From: Shouchella shacheensis
Lineage (GTDB): Bacteria; Bacillota; Bacilli; Bacillales; Bacillaceae_D
DNA length: 64,000 nt
Assembly: GCF_001484965.1 (NCBI RefSeq)
Contig: NZ_LLYY01000008.1
Location: 1 to 64,000 of the forward strand
Reading direction: 5' to 3'
This document shows positions 18,631-28,264 of this stretch, in pieces. The first letter of the stretch is position 1, and every line of letters begins with the position of its first letter. Below the pieces are notes generated by a model. The model was given only the letters and a program-made list of their open reading frames with translations. It did no database searches and was not told the origin of the DNA. The position numbers and the translations under genes are program-made.

Positions 18631-19176
18631 TTGAAGAAAATATATATTCTAAGACATTGCCAAGCTGAAGGTCAATCACCGGAAGCGCCGCTAACAGACC
18701 AAGGCTTCCAACAAGCATTGGAAGTAGCTGATTTCTTTTCCGAAATGCCAATCGACCACATTATTTCAAGTCCATACAAGCGTGCCATTCAATCGATCCA
18801 GCCGCTTGCAACGCGAATAAACGTCGAGATAGAAACGAATAGGCAATTAACCGAACGTGTATTAAGTACGAAAAATCTTTCCGACTGGCTGGAAAAACTA
18901 AGAGCAACATTTGTGGATAGGGAACTGAAATTTGAAGGCGGAGAGTCCAGCCGTGAAGCAATGAAGCGAATCGTAGAAGTTGTAGAGAAGGCTTTCAGCA
19001 GTGAATCCAAAACGACAATCGTTGTAACGCATGGAAATCTCATGTCCCTTTTGTTCAATCATTATAACGAAAACTTTGGGTTTGATGATTGGCAAAGTCT
19101 TAGTAACCCTGATATATTTCTTTTGATAAGCGAGCGTAACAAAGTAACGTATGATCGATTATGGAAACAAAAATAG
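18631..19176 (+). CDS. Histidine phosphatase family protein
   Basis: A phosphoglycerate-mutase-like phosphatase of 181 residues. The catalytic motif reads LRHCQAEG (RHC rather than the common RHG), with ALTDQG-type and SSPYKRAIQS motifs after it and a second histidine in VVTHGN. The start is TTG 18631, placed 6 bases after GGAGGG; the in-frame ATG at 18607 has no ribosome binding site. The substrate is unknown: families with this motif act on sugar phosphates or nucleotides. It stands alone, to the right of the dnd island. Confidence 0.8.
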   Translation: MKKIYILRHCQAEGQSPEAPLTDQGFQQALEVADFFSEMPIDHIISSPYKRAIQSIQPLATRINVEIETNRQLTERVLSTKNLSDWLEKLRATFVDRELKFEGGESSREAMKRIVEVVEKAFSSESKTTIVVTHGNLMSLLFNHYNENFGFDDWQSLSNPDIFLLISERNKVTYDRLWKQK

Positions 19177-19307
19177 GTGAGGATGTTAATAAGAGCGAGA
19201 AAGTGAAAAATCAAAAAGATCTCCCTCTTAATCGTTTTCTTCTGGCTGATTTCAATCTATACTGAAAAATAAGCCCTACTCTACTAATTTGAAGAGGAGA
19301 TTTCCTA

Positions 19308-21089
19308 ATGCTAACTTTCAATAAGCCAGATGTAACGCAATTCTTCAAAATGTTTACTATTCAAACCTTTGCTGTGAGTCCCAATGAGGATCAGGTGGTG
19401 TTCTCGATTAACATCAGTGGCCGTTTTGAGCTATGGGCAATGGACAGCGTTAAACGCTTTCCCTATCAGCTGACCTCGATCGGGCAAAACTGTAACCGTC
19501 TCTTGTACAGTAAGGATGGAACGTTTATCATTGCTGCGTTTGATAACGATGGCGATGAAAATACGCAGGCGTACGCATTGCCTCGAGAAGGAGGCGTCCT
19601 TAAGCCTCTTTTAGTCGAAGAGGGTGAGCGCCATATGCTTGAAGGGTTGGCAGAAGACGGGGAGCGCCTTTATTATGCGACGACGAGTGGGAACCCTACT
19701 TATTTGAATGTGAAACGGTATGATTTAAAAACCGGAGAGGAGGAGCTGTTGCTAGAAGGAGCAGAAGGGGCGACGTGGATTTCTGAGAAAAATAAAGAAG
19801 AGAGCCGTTTCATTATTACCAGACTGTTCGCCAACACTTACACGGTGGCGTATGTGCTTGAGGATGGGAAACTCTATTCCATCGTTCCCGATGCGACCAA
19901 CGTTCACCAGACACAAGGAGCGACGTTTACTTCGGAAAAAGACGTCTATGTAAGCACGAACTACAAGGCTGATCGAAAATATCTCGCTCATTTTGATGCA
20001 GAAGCGAAGGTTTTCACAAAGGAGATAGAGCTTGAGGAGGAGTCGATCGAGCGAATTTACACTACGGAAGACAAAAAGAATCTTTACCTGCAAGTAAGCG
20101 CTGGGGTTGAAGATAAGCTATATCGTTATAGCCCTGAGAGAAAAGAGTTAGAAGAAATCAAGCTGCCTGTAAGCGTGATCGATCAATTAAGTGTTTCAGA
20201 GAGTGGGCGGCTTTACATTCTCGGTCGTACGGCAACCAAATCTTTTAATCTCTATAGGCAAGCCGACCCAGGTTGGGAAGCATTGACGGATGTGAGCGTG
20301 CCAGGGGTGGCGGAAGAGGACTTGTCTGAACCGGAAGTTCTGAGGTACCCATCGTTTGATGGACTTCAAATTGAGGCGCTTTATTTTAAACCGCGTCCCG
20401 AGGTCGATAATGGTCATCTCATCCTTTGGCCACATGGGGGACCGCAGGCGTCTGAACGTAAAAACTTCTCCTCGTGGTTCCAGTACTTAATCTATGAGGG
20501 GTATCATATCGTCGCGCCAAACTTCCGTGGCTCTAGCGATTACGGGGCCGCATTCATGAAAATGGTCGAAGGTGATTGGGGCCACGGGCCGCGGCTCGAT
20601 AACATTGCCTGTGTGGAGTACATGATTGACAAGGGCTATGCGGATAAAGACAAGGTGCTGTTGATGGGTGGAAGTTACGGGGGCTATATGGCGCTCCTTT
20701 TACACGGCAGACATGCAGATTATTTCAAAGCAGTTGTGAATATCTTTGGGGTATCGAATCTCTTTAGCTTCTATGATAGCGTTCCTGAGTTTTGGAAGCC
20801 AATGATGACAACATGGCTGGGGGACCCGGTGAAGGATAAGGCGCGGTTTGAAAAAGATTCACCGACGACCTATTTAGAAGGAATGACAAAGCCAATGCTC
20901 GTCATTCAGGGGGCGAATGACCCTCGCGTAGTGAAACAAGAATCCGACCAAATTGTGGAATCGCTACGTGCAAACGGGGCGGAAGTCGAATACATCGTAT
21001 TTGAGGATGAAGGGCACGGATTCTCCAAGACAGAGAACAAGACGATGGTGTGTGAACGTATCCTAGCATTTTTCAATCGGGTGATCTAA
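19308..21089 (+). CDS. S9 family peptidase (prolyl oligopeptidase family)
   Basis: A cytosolic serine peptidase of 593 residues. The N-terminal about 340 residues look like the beta-propeller of acylaminoacyl-peptidases; the C-terminal part is an alpha/beta-hydrolase with nucleophile GGSYGG, acid in QGANDPRV and histidine in DEGHGFS. ATG 19308 follows GAAGAGGAG. There is no signal peptide. Its job is probably processing of small peptides. It is related to Bacillus YuxL in family, though shorter. Monocistronic, with a bidirectional terminator after it. Confidence 0.85.
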   Translation: MLTFNKPDVTQFFKMFTIQTFAVSPNEDQVVFSINISGRFELWAMDSVKRFPYQLTSIGQNCNRLLYSKDGTFIIAAFDNDGDENTQAYALPREGGVLKPLLVEEGERHMLEGLAEDGERLYYATTSGNPTYLNVKRYDLKTGEEELLLEGAEGATWISEKNKEESRFIITRLFANTYTVAYVLEDGKLYSIVPDATNVHQTQGATFTSEKDVYVSTNYKADRKYLAHFDAEAKVFTKEIELEEESIERIYTTEDKKNLYLQVSAGVEDKLYRYSPERKELEEIKLPVSVIDQLSVSESGRLYILGRTATKSFNLYRQADPGWEALTDVSVPGVAEEDLSEPEVLRYPSFDGLQIEALYFKPRPEVDNGHLILWPHGGPQASERKNFSSWFQYLIYEGYHIVAPNFRGSSDYGAAFMKMVEGDWGHGPRLDNIACVEYMIDKGYADKDKVLLMGGSYGGYMALLLHGRHADYFKAVVNIFGVSNLFSFYDSVPEFWKPMMTTWLGDPVKDKARFEKDSPTTYLEGMTKPMLVIQGANDPRVVKQESDQIVESLRANGAEVEYIVFEDEGHGFSKTENKTMVCERILAFFNRVI

Positions 21090-21096
21090 CGACGAA

Positions 21097-21129
21097 GAAG
21101 CAGCCCCAAAAAGAGGCTGCTTCTTTTCC
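21097..21129. terminator. Bidirectional terminator between the S9 peptidase and proline dehydrogenase
   Basis: AGAAGCAGCC and GGCTGCTTCT form a 10-bp stem followed by TTTTCC on the + strand. The two genes converge on it. Confidence 0.8.
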
Positions 21130-22047
21130 TTATTTGGAGATAAACCCCCGAATCGCAAATGCAATGTTTTGCGGTCGCTCGGCCAGTCGGCGCATGAAAT
21201 AGCCAAACCAATCGGTCCCAAACGGCACATACACGCGAACTTTGTATCCTTCTTTGACGAGTTCTTTTTGCAGGTTTTTGCGGAACCCGTAGAGCATTTG
21301 AAATTCAAACTGAGCGCGCGGGATGTCACTTTCTCGTGCATACTCTTTGACTTGATCAATAATGCGGTGGTCGTGAGTAGCTATAGCGGTGTAGCTGCCG
21401 TTGTCTAAGTGAAGGTAGATAATCTCTAAGAAATTTTTATCAATAGTCGGCTTGTCTTGGTAGGCAACACTCACTGATTCTTTGTACGCTCCTTTTACAA
21501 GACGAAGGGGAACTCCCTTTAGACTCTCGACATCCTCTTTGGCTCTGTGTAAATACGCTTGAATGACCGTACCGACGTTATCGTAATCTTGGCGTAATGT
21601 TGAGAGCAACTGAAGGGTCTGTTCGCAATGAGAATAGTCCTCCATATCGATACGTATGAAACGCTCATAGCTTTTGGCTACTTCGCAAATCCGTCGCATG
21701 TTCGCGAGGCAGAAATCTTTGTCAATATCAAGGCCGAGCTGTGTCAGTTTCAAGGAGAGATTGCAGTTAGCGCCTGTGCTGTTTATCGCTTTTAGGATGT
21801 CGATGCAAGCACGCGTCGCTTCCGAAGCCTCCTCCTTTTCCGAAACAAATTCCCCGAGATGATCGAGCGTGCAGCAAAGCCCGTCTGCGTTCAGCTTACG
21901 CACATTCTCCATCGCCGCCTCAAGGGTTTGCCCCGCAACGACTTGCGAAGCACCGAACTTTAGCCCCCATTTTTTGGCTGCTTTATTAAGCGATTTGTTT
22001 TTTGCCAGCTGCATGAAAAACGATCGTAGCGGCTGTTCTAGAACCAT
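21130..22047 (-). CDS. putB: Proline dehydrogenase
   Basis: An FAD enzyme that oxidises proline to 1-pyrroline-5-carboxylate, 305 residues, the size of the Bacillus PutB/FadM monofunctional form. TIM-barrel motifs are visible: LTQLGLD, an FIRIDMED strand, RLVKGAYKE, and ATHD with a downstream FQMLYG-type segment and R-rich C-terminus (YFMRRLAERPQN) that contacts substrate. The start ATG at 22047 follows AAGGGGGAAG; the open frame to 22104 would cover the sigma-54 promoter and is rejected. It is transcribed from a -24/-12 promoter at 22087-22105 and is presumably activated by the divergent regulator. Confidence 0.9.
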   Translation of the reverse strand: MVLEQPLRSFFMQLAKNKSLNKAAKKWGLKFGASQVVAGQTLEAAMENVRKLNADGLCCTLDHLGEFVSEKEEASEATRACIDILKAINSTGANCNLSLKLTQLGLDIDKDFCLANMRRICEVAKSYERFIRIDMEDYSHCEQTLQLLSTLRQDYDNVGTVIQAYLHRAKEDVESLKGVPLRLVKGAYKESVSVAYQDKPTIDKNFLEIIYLHLDNGSYTAIATHDHRIIDQVKEYARESDIPRAQFEFQMLYGFRKNLQKELVKEGYKVRVYVPFGTDWFGYFMRRLAERPQNIAFAIRGFISK

Positions 22048-22086
22048 TTGACTTCCCCCTTGGCGCACAGTTTTTTGTAAAAAGAG

Positions 22087-22105
22087 ATGCAATAATCGTG
22101 CCAAA
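22087..22105 (-). promoter_or_regulatory. Sigma-54 (-24/-12) promoter of putB
   Basis: On the minus strand the sequence reads TTGGCACGATTATTGCAT, a near-perfect match to the sigma-54 consensus TGGCAC-N5-TTGCA, about 40 bases before the putB start. A gene for a sigma-54 activator lies immediately divergent. Confidence 0.88.
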
Positions 22106-22207
22106 TGCTACGGAAAAGACCAGCATTATAGAAATTAGCAAACGCTTTCAAAAAAAGCTACTCTTTCTCTTAGAAATCGTCTAAAATAAAGATACGCAGG
22201 ACAATAG

Positions 22208-22239
22208 TGTCTATCGATAGACAGGTTTGTATAAAATTT
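22208..22239. promoter_or_regulatory. Palindromic site between putB and its sigma-54 activator gene
   Basis: A perfect 16-bp palindrome, TGTCTATCGATAGACA (22208-22223), lies about 100 bases upstream of the putB -24/-12 promoter and just before the activator gene. This is the usual place for an activator-binding enhancer. The right half continues into TGTATAAAATT, and a close copy of this segment recurs at 23819-23841. Confidence 0.55.
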
Positions 22240-22259
22240 GTGCAAAGGGGTGGGCCGCA

Positions 22260-23801
22260 ATGCAGAAGTGTTTAGTTGAGTTTGGAGAGCCGTATTCAGG
22301 CGATCTACCTGAAGGAGAACCGCTGGTCATTGACGAACGCACACCATTGGCTGAGCTTACGACCCTGGAAAAACCAGAAGATCTCTATCTAGTGAACACG
22401 GATGGAGAGGTGACACGCAAAATTGAAGCAAGCAGGCTTTTTTCGCTCCTGCAAGAGGAATTGAAAAGCTGTGACGCTTTTCTCGAAACGATTATGGGAA
22501 CATTAGAAGATGCCGTGACGGTCGTCGATGAGCGCAGCCGTGTCAGGTCGATTAATGCAAAATCTGAAAAGCTATACGGCTTAACGAGAGGGCAAATTCA
22601 AGGCCAGCCGATTGATGATTTCTTTGAGGAAGAGGCGCTTGTGCTCTGGTCTGTGATGCAGGATAAACGGCCTGTGCTCCATCACTATAACCAGCCCCGC
22701 CCGGATCTGCATGTGATCGTTAATACGGCCCCTGTCTTCTCTGGAGTTCGTTGTGTGGGCGGAGTTTCCATTGAACGAGATATAACGGATGTCGTCAAAT
22801 TAAACGAAGAGCTGGCAACAACAACCGCGTCTTTGCATGATCTAGCCCATTCCACGAATCAAGATCATCCCTTTGAAAAGATTAAGGGCAGAAGTGAGCG
22901 CTTGCGGCATGCGATTGGTTTGGCTTCAAAAGTGGCGCGGACAGACGCGAATGTGCTAATTACAGGGGAAAGCGGTGTCGGCAAAGAGCTTTTTGCGGAA
23001 GGGATTCACCGAGCAAGTGAACGGGCGAGTCGCCCCTTTATCGCGATCAACTGCGGAGCGATTCCTCATGCCTTGTTTGAAAGCGAGTTGTTTGGCTATG
23101 AACAAGGGGCGTTTACAGGGGCTGCGCGTGGTGGGAAAAAAGGAAAGTTTGATGCTGCAAGGGGAGGGACAGTTTTTCTGGATGAGATTGGCGAGATGCC
23201 TCTGGAACTGCAAGTCAAGCTCCTGCGCGTGTTGCAAGAACGTAGCTTTTACAGAGTAGGGGGCACAAAAGCCATTCCGATGGACGTTCGTCTCGTAGCG
23301 GCCACAAATCGAGACTTGGAGAAGATGGTCGAGGAAGGAACATTTCGGGAGGATTTATACTACCGGCTTCATGTGATTTCCATCAAGGTCCCCGCCCTGC
23401 GAGAGAGAATAGAAGATTTGCCGGAGCTTGTGCAAGTGTTTCTCAAGGAATTTGCGCTCAAGTATGATAAACCGATTCCGAAACTGGATCCTGAGGTGAT
23501 GTATTCTCTTTCAAAGCAGCCGTGGGAGGGAAATATCCGGCAGTTACGGAATCTCATCGAACGAATGATCATTTTAAATGGCGACCAGGAGGAGCAGGTG
23601 AAGTGGCATCACCTTCCAGAATCTTTTCAACGGCGCGTGAAGCATATCACCTCGGCGCCCAAAGTGAAGCGGCCACGCACTGAGCAGGAGGAGATCGAAG
23701 CAGCACTGGAGAAAACATACGGCAACAAATCAGCCGCGGCAAAAATACTCGGTGTGTCTCGAGCAACCCTGTACAACCGCATGAAGCGTCTAGGGTTGTA
23801 A
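22260..23801 (+). CDS. Sigma-54-dependent transcriptional activator of proline use (RocR/PutR-like)
   Basis: An enhancer-binding protein of about 513 residues. A PAS-like sensing region (about 75-190) is followed by the AAA+ domain with Walker A GESGVGKE (near 237), the sigma-54 contact loop GAFTGA (near 283) and an R-finger region, then a C-terminal Fis-type helix-turn-helix ([19 protein letters not shown]). ATG 22260 follows AAGGGGTGG. It lies between putB and pruA, and both have -24/-12 promoters, so it most likely activates both, perhaps in response to proline. B. subtilis uses an unrelated activator for put, so the role resembles RocR. Confidence 0.88.
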   Translation: MQKCLVEFGEPYSGDLPEGEPLVIDERTPLAELTTLEKPEDLYLVNTDGEVTRKIEASRLFSLLQEELKSCDAFLETIMGTLEDAVTVVDERSRVRSINAKSEKLYGLTRGQIQGQPIDDFFEEEALVLWSVMQDKRPVLHHYNQPRPDLHVIVNTAPVFSGVRCVGGVSIERDITDVVKLNEELATTTASLHDLAHSTNQDHPFEKIKGRSERLRHAIGLASKVARTDANVLITGESGVGKELFAEGIHRASERASRPFIAINCGAIPHALFESELFGYEQGAFTGAARGGKKGKFDAARGGTVFLDEIGEMPLELQVKLLRVLQERSFYRVGGTKAIPMDVRLVAATNRDLEKMVEEGTFREDLYYRLHVISIKVPALRERIEDLPELVQVFLKEFALKYDKPIPKLDPEVMYSLSKQPWEGNIRQLRNLIERMIILNGDQEEQVKWHHLPESFQRRVKHITSAPKVKRPRTEQEEIEAALEKTYGNKSAAAKILGVSRATLYNRMKRLGL

Positions 23802-23818
23802 AAGACAACAGTGTTTAA

Positions 23819-23841
23819 CTAGACAGATATGTATAAAATTG
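23819..23841 (+). repeat. Second copy of the TAGACAG...TGTATAAAATT element
   Basis: CTAGACAGATATGTATAAAATT repeats the segment at 22217-22239 with only a few differences, but here it lies after the activator's stop codon and before a hairpin. Its function is unclear; it could be a second activator-binding site. Confidence 0.45.
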
Positions 23842-23871
23842 AAGCTGCTCTCTGAAGAGGAGAGCAGCTTC
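23841..23871 (+). terminator. Hairpin after the sigma-54 activator gene
   Basis: GAAGCTGCTCTC and GAGAGCAGCTTC form a perfect 12-bp stem. No T run follows, so it may be a weak terminator or a transcript-stabilising hairpin. Confidence 0.55.
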
Positions 23872-23909
23872 GCGCGAGGTCTTCGCTCTTTAAGGCTGTG
23901 TCGCTTGAA

Positions 23910-23950
23910 GTCTAGAATGGCTTACAATCGCTACGGCGGGTAGAAGCATG
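23910..23950 (+). repeat. Fragment of the intergenic hairpin repeat
   Basis: The block GCTACGGCGGGTAGAAGCAT (23930-23949) is identical to copy A at 48-121, with a TCTAG a short way upstream. The rest of the element is absent, so this is a decayed or truncated copy. Confidence 0.5.
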
Positions 23951-23990
23951 AAACAGGGCGTGGCGTCTTGGATTCACGGCCGCATTTTTT

Positions 23991-25538
23991 TTAATACATC
24001 TCCGAAATAGTTTTGGCTTGCATATGAAGGACTAGGTAGTCGGGTCCGCCAGCTTTGGAGTCGGTACCGGACATTTTGAAACCGCCGAATGGGTGATAAC
24101 CAACAATGGCACCTGTGCAATTACGGTTAAAGTACAGGTTTCCGACGTGGAAGTCTTGCTTGGCTTGCTCAATGTGCTCACGATTGTTCGTAATGACGGC
24201 GCCAGTCAGGCCGTACTCCGTGTTGTTGGCAATGTCAAGCGCTTCGTCAAAGTTGGAGGCTTTGCTGATCGCAAGAACGGGACCGAAGATTTCTTCTTGC
24301 ATGAGGCGCGCGTTTGGATCAACATCGGCAAACACGGTTGGACGGATGAAGTACCCTTTGGAATCATCACTGTCTCCCCCGGCAACGAGGCGCCCTTCTT
24401 CTTTGCCAATCGTGATGTAACTTGTAATTTTGTCAAACGCAGCTTGGTCAATGACAGGACCCATGTAGTTTCCGTGCTCCACAGGGTCGCCAACCGTGAG
24501 TGCCTCTGTTTGCTGAATAACTTTTTCTAGCACTTTGTCGTAAATGTCCTCATGGATCACAGCACGGGAGCCAGCTGAACACTTCTGACCGGAGAAGCCG
24601 AAGGCCGAAACGGTGATGGCCTCAACAGCAATATCAATATCGGCGCCTTTGTCCACAACGACGGTATCCTTGCCGCCCATTTCTACAATCACGCGCTTGA
24701 GATGGTTTTGTTCCTTTTGCACAACCGCTGCTCGCTCATACAAACGTGTGCCTACATCGCGAGAACCGGTGAAGGTGACGAGCGAGGTTTTTGGATGGTC
24801 AACGAGGTAATCGCCGACTTCGCTGCCGCTCCCTGGGACATAATTGACAACCCCTTTTGGTACGCCGGCTTCTTCTAGCACTTCGACAAATTTTGCTGCC
24901 ACCACTGGTGTAGTGCTGGCAGGCTTGAGCAGCACGGTATTTCCTGTAACGAGAGGGGCGACGGTCGTACCGGCCATGATCGCAAAGGCAAAGTTCCACG
25001 GAGAGATCACAACGGCTACCCCAGTCGGTGTATAGATGTAGCGATTTTGCTCGCCTTCCCGGCTGTTTACAGGTTTGCCGTGAGCAAGCTCTATCATTTG
25101 CCGGGCGTAATATTCCATAAAGTCAATCGCCTCTGCGGTGTCGCCATCCGCTTCTTTCCATGGTTTCCCGCCTTCCTTCACAAGCAGTGCCGAGAATTCA
25201 TGCTTTCGACGGCGGGCAATAGCAGCCGCACGGACAAGGATGTTGGCGCGCTCTTCAGGATTGGTTTTTCGCCAAGACTCAAAGGTTGTGCTTGCCGCTT
25301 CGATTGCCTGCTCGGCGTGTGATTTGCTTGCCTTTCCAACGGTTCCAACGATTTCTTCTTTGTTTGCAGGATTCACGGAAGTAATGGTCTCTTCTGTTTC
25401 CACCCGTTCTCCGTTTATGATGAGTGGATAGTGACCGCCAAGGGACGCTTCCACCTTTTGAATTGCTTTCCTAAACGCTTGTTGGTTTTCCTCGACTGTA
25501 AAATCTGTGAACGGTTCGTGTTTGTATGGTTGCAGCAT
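23991..25538 (-). CDS. pruA: L-glutamate gamma-semialdehyde (1-pyrroline-5-carboxylate) dehydrogenase
   Basis: An NAD-dependent aldehyde dehydrogenase of 515 residues that turns P5C/glutamate semialdehyde into glutamate, the second step of proline (and arginine) breakdown. It matches Bacillus RocA/PutC in length and opening ([11 protein letters not shown]). The catalytic cysteine is in [10 protein letters not shown] and the general-base glutamate in VEMGGKD; NAD-site [11 protein letters not shown] is present. RBS AAGGAGGAG precedes the ATG at 25538. Transcribed from a -24/-12 promoter at 25575-25593. It forms a regulon with putB and the sigma-54 activator. Confidence 0.93.
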   Translation of the reverse strand: MLQPYKHEPFTDFTVEENQQAFRKAIQKVEASLGGHYPLIINGERVETEETITSVNPANKEEIVGTVGKASKSHAEQAIEAASTTFESWRKTNPEERANILVRAAAIARRRKHEFSALLVKEGGKPWKEADGDTAEAIDFMEYYARQMIELAHGKPVNSREGEQNRYIYTPTGVAVVISPWNFAFAIMAGTTVAPLVTGNTVLLKPASTTPVVAAKFVEVLEEAGVPKGVVNYVPGSGSEVGDYLVDHPKTSLVTFTGSRDVGTRLYERAAVVQKEQNHLKRVIVEMGGKDTVVVDKGADIDIAVEAITVSAFGFSGQKCSAGSRAVIHEDIYDKVLEKVIQQTEALTVGDPVEHGNYMGPVIDQAAFDKITSYITIGKEEGRLVAGGDSDDSKGYFIRPTVFADVDPNARLMQEEIFGPVLAISKASNFDEALDIANNTEYGLTGAVITNNREHIEQAKQDFHVGNLYFNRNCTGAIVGYHPFGGFKMSGTDSKAGGPDYLVLHMQAKTISEMY

Positions 25539-25574
25539 CTAATCTCCTCCTTAGAAATGTCTCACCAAACATTC

Positions 25575-25593
25575 ATGCAAGTTCCGTGCCAAT
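25575..25593 (-). promoter_or_regulatory. Sigma-54 (-24/-12) promoter of pruA
   Basis: On the minus strand the sequence reads TTGGCACGGAACTTGCAT, matching TGGCAC-N5-TTGCA, about 40 bases before the pruA start. It is a near copy of the putB promoter in sequence and position. I saw no second copy of the 16-bp palindrome near it. Confidence 0.88.
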
Positions 25594-25681
25594 TTTCATG
25601 TATGGTGAAAGTGACGGGCTTTTCTCCCCTGTGCTATACTTGGTGAGCAGAAGCTGTTTAAAAAAGAGGAGTTCTACTAGA

Positions 25682-26365
25682 ATGGAGAAAAAGGAACGCA
25701 TCTTAATTATCGTATCTGTAGATAAAGAAAAGGAAGCCATCGAAAAAGGGTTGGCGCAAGAATCGATGGTGGATGTATTGGTTGGCGGCGTGGGAATGGC
25801 TGTAGTGGCTGCGCGCACGGCGGCAGCACTTATGAAAAGCGAATACCGCCTTGTTATTAATGCCGGAATTGCTGGAGGCATCATAGGACAGGCTCCGCTG
25901 GGGTCGATTGTTGTCGCCTCTTCGATTATTGCCCCGGAAATAGGATCGGAATCACCGGAGAGATTTATCCCAATAGATGAACTTGGTTTTGGCACGCAGA
26001 AGGTAGCGACGACCATTCCCTTGGCAAAAGAGCTTCTGGTGGTGATGCGTGAGAAGCGGTTGGGTGTGACATACGGGCCGGTACTTTCTGTTCTAACGGC
26101 TACGGGTACAGAGGAGACGCTCGCGAGGCGAAAAGCGCTTGTTCCTGACGCGGTCGCCGAAGCCATGGAAGGATACGGGGTTGCTATCGCCGCAAAAGAA
26201 GCCAATGTGCCGATGCTTGAAATACGCACGATTTCCAATCAAGTAGGCGTGCGTGATAAAGGCTCATGGAAATTTGCCGAGGCGTTCTTGGCCCTTGAGC
26301 AGGTAGCAATATGCATACAGGAGGTTGTGACGAATGAAAATCGCTTTTTCTCCGTGTCCGAATGA
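25682..26365 (+). CDS. mqnB: Futalosine hydrolase (MqnB)
   Basis: A nucleoside phosphorylase/hydrolase-fold enzyme of 227 residues that cleaves futalosine in the alternative menaquinone pathway. The family motifs GGVGMAVVAA, NAGIAGG and LEIRTISNQVG near the C-terminus fit MqnB. ATG 25682 follows AAAAGAGGAG; longer frames would run into the pruA promoter and were rejected. It overlaps mqnD by 32 bases, a tight two-gene operon. mqnA, mqnC and mqnE are not in this window. Confidence 0.88.
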   Translation: MEKKERILIIVSVDKEKEAIEKGLAQESMVDVLVGGVGMAVVAARTAAALMKSEYRLVINAGIAGGIIGQAPLGSIVVASSIIAPEIGSESPERFIPIDELGFGTQKVATTIPLAKELLVVMREKRLGVTYGPVLSVLTATGTEETLARRKALVPDAVAEAMEGYGVAIAAKEANVPMLEIRTISNQVGVRDKGSWKFAEAFLALEQVAICIQEVVTNENRFFSVSE

Positions 26366-27170
26366 TACGTTTGTCTTTTATGCGTGGGCACATGGGCACA
26401 TTGAAGAAGCTCCGCCGCTCGATGTGACGTATGCGGACATTGATAAAACCAATTACTGGGCGTTTGACCGAGTCGGTCCGGATGTCATGAAAATATCGTA
26501 CGCGGCGTTGCCATGGGTGCTTGAGGATTATGCGCTTCTCCCTAGCGGAGGCGCGCTTGGTCGTGGGTGTGGTCCACTGGTTTTAACCAAGGATCAGCAA
26601 GACGTGAGCGCTCTATCGGGTCAGAGAGTGGCGGTGCCGAGCGATCGCTCGACGGCGTATTTGCTCTTCAGGCTTTGGGCCGCGCGAAAGGTCGAAGGCG
26701 GGGTTGGCGAGATTGTCATCATGCCGTTTGATGAAATTATGCCAGCGGTTCAAAATGGGGAGATTGATGCGGGACTTGTAATTCACGAGGCTCGTTTTAC
26801 GTATCAAAACTACGGATTGCATATGCTACAAGACTTAGGAAACTGGTGGGAAGAAGACACCGGACTGCCGATCCCGCTTGGAGCGATTATTGCCAAGCGC
26901 TCATCTAGCTATGAGGCCGATTCCCTGGCAAAGTGGGCAAAAGCCTCTGTGGACTATGCGTGGGCTCACCCCGAAGAAACGAATGTCTACGTCATGAGTC
27001 ACGCTCAGGAAATGTCCCAGGATGTGGCGAGCGCTCATATAGATTTGTATGTGAATGAATTTACGCGCGAGTTGGGCGAAGACGGCTATGCGGCGATTGA
27101 ATCGCTGTTAGGGCGAGCCATGGAGGAAGGGCTTGTGCCAGCGTTTGATTTGGCGAAAATAAGGAAATAA
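26334..27170 (+). CDS. mqnD: 1,4-dihydroxy-6-naphthoate synthase (MqnD)
   Basis: An enzyme of the futalosine menaquinone pathway, 278 residues, converting cyclic dehypoxanthine futalosine to dihydroxy-naphthoate. It begins with the family signature KIAFSPCPNDTFVFYAW and shows the periplasmic-binding-protein-like fold (GGALGRGCGPLV, AVPSDRSTAYLLFRL, DAGLVIHEARF). RBS GGAGG is inside the 3' end of mqnB. A good terminator follows. Confidence 0.92.
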   Translation: MKIAFSPCPNDTFVFYAWAHGHIEEAPPLDVTYADIDKTNYWAFDRVGPDVMKISYAALPWVLEDYALLPSGGALGRGCGPLVLTKDQQDVSALSGQRVAVPSDRSTAYLLFRLWAARKVEGGVGEIVIMPFDEIMPAVQNGEIDAGLVIHEARFTYQNYGLHMLQDLGNWWEEDTGLPIPLGAIIAKRSSSYEADSLAKWAKASVDYAWAHPEETNVYVMSHAQEMSQDVASAHIDLYVNEFTRELGEDGYAAIESLLGRAMEEGLVPAFDLAKIRK

Positions 27171-27179
27171 AAGCACGGA

Positions 27180-27217
27180 AAAAGGCCATGAGGTGGATGC
27201 GCTCATGGCCTTTTTTA
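27180..27217 (+). terminator. Intrinsic terminator of mqnBD
   Basis: AAAGGCCATGAG and CTCATGGCCTTTTTT form a 12-bp stem with a T run about 10 bases after the mqnD stop. Confidence 0.9.
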
Positions 27218-27340
27218 TCTAGATCCGGCCGGTCGAAGCTCGGAATTTTTCCGTCTTGCCCTGAAATCCAAATTCGCGATTGCGAGTAGCAGGCTTCCAA
27301 AATCCGTGCTTCTAGGCGACCCGCCTGCGCATTTCGGTTA
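27218..27340 (+). repeat. Intergenic hairpin repeat, copy B
   Basis: It begins TCTAGATCCGGCCGG directly after the T run of the mqnD terminator and ends with GACCCGCCTGCGCATTTCGG. The inner segment has GAAATCC-AAATTC and AAAATCCGTGCTTCT blocks shared with copies C and D. Outer arms (GAAGC / GCTTC, CGG / CCG) allow a long imperfect hairpin, though this copy is less perfect than C. Confidence 0.72.
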
Positions 27341-27363
27341 AGTAGCATTGCAGAAAGATAACA

Positions 27364-28071
27364 CTAACAATTCTTTATGATTTTCAACATTGAATTAGCA
27401 CCCGTTTGAAATTCATACGGGACTTTAATCTCTTCAACACGGCATCCTTTATCTTCAAGGCAGTTTATGAATGTATCCAAATGTTCGTACCGTTTCCCTT
27501 CTAAATCAACCAAAGGGAAAATTCGAATTTCCTTTTTTGACACTCTCAAAAACTCAGCAATTGTTTTTTGATGGAAATCCTCATCTAGTCTGTCCGCATA
27601 CATAAACAGAAAATGTGCAGAGAGAATTATATCAAATTCCTCGTCTTTAAATGGCAAACAAGGCAGAGTAACTGGAACGTACCTATCGTTGAACTCCTTC
27701 ATGTCACGGGCACAGTCAGTTAAAGCGCTCATCCGGTGTTTTCTTAGACCATGCAGATCTTTGAAATAATCCCATACATAATGATTTTTCACATGGGCCA
27801 TGTGTTCCATAGCATGGTCAATATCCCTTAACCCTTTATTTTGAAGGTCTGCTCCAGAATGATTATAGGCAATATCACAGGCGGTCACATCCAGACCTTG
27901 TTCACTGCCGACAGCAGTAAAAGAACATGCTCCTGCCGGACAATCAAGTATTCTTTCTCCCCTGAGTCCTTCAATAGAAAGGGAAAACATATCCATATAC
28001 TCCTCAAACGTTCTACCAATGAAAATGATTCGTTCTAAATCTAACTTTGTTCTCTGCTCAGCTTGGCTCAA
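27364..28071 (-). CDS. Class I SAM-dependent methyltransferase-like protein
   Basis: A protein of 235 residues with a Rossmann SAM-binding loop ILDCPAGACSF (about 40-50), an acidic strand-2 end VTACDIAYN and motif-4-like EEFDIILSAHFLFMY. The target is unknown. The likely start is TTG at 28071, which lies 7 bases after GAGGTGA. The gene stands alone and reads away from the Lrp gene. Base composition looks more AT-rich than its neighbours, hinting at acquisition. A minority possibility is a non-methylating SAM-binding protein. Confidence 0.7.
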   Translation of the reverse strand: MSQAEQRTKLDLERIIFIGRTFEEYMDMFSLSIEGLRGERILDCPAGACSFTAVGSEQGLDVTACDIAYNHSGADLQNKGLRDIDHAMEHMAHVKNHYVWDYFKDLHGLRKHRMSALTDCARDMKEFNDRYVPVTLPCLPFKDEEFDIILSAHFLFMYADRLDEDFHQKTIAEFLRVSKKEIRIFPLVDLEGKRYEHLDTFINCLEDKGCRVEEIKVPYEFQTGANSMLKIIKNC

Positions 28072-28264
28072 CTATACTCACCTCTTATTACAGTATTAAA
28101 AAATATACTATCAGAAAGTTTCGTTGCTATCACCCTTTTTCTAGTTTCTTATCATAAATTTTCTCTCAAGCAATTTCGTTTTGCACATTTTATTTCCATG
28201 TGTATTACGAAAAGTAAGGCATTATGATACGATCATTAACATATGGAAATAAGGAGGGCTGGAT

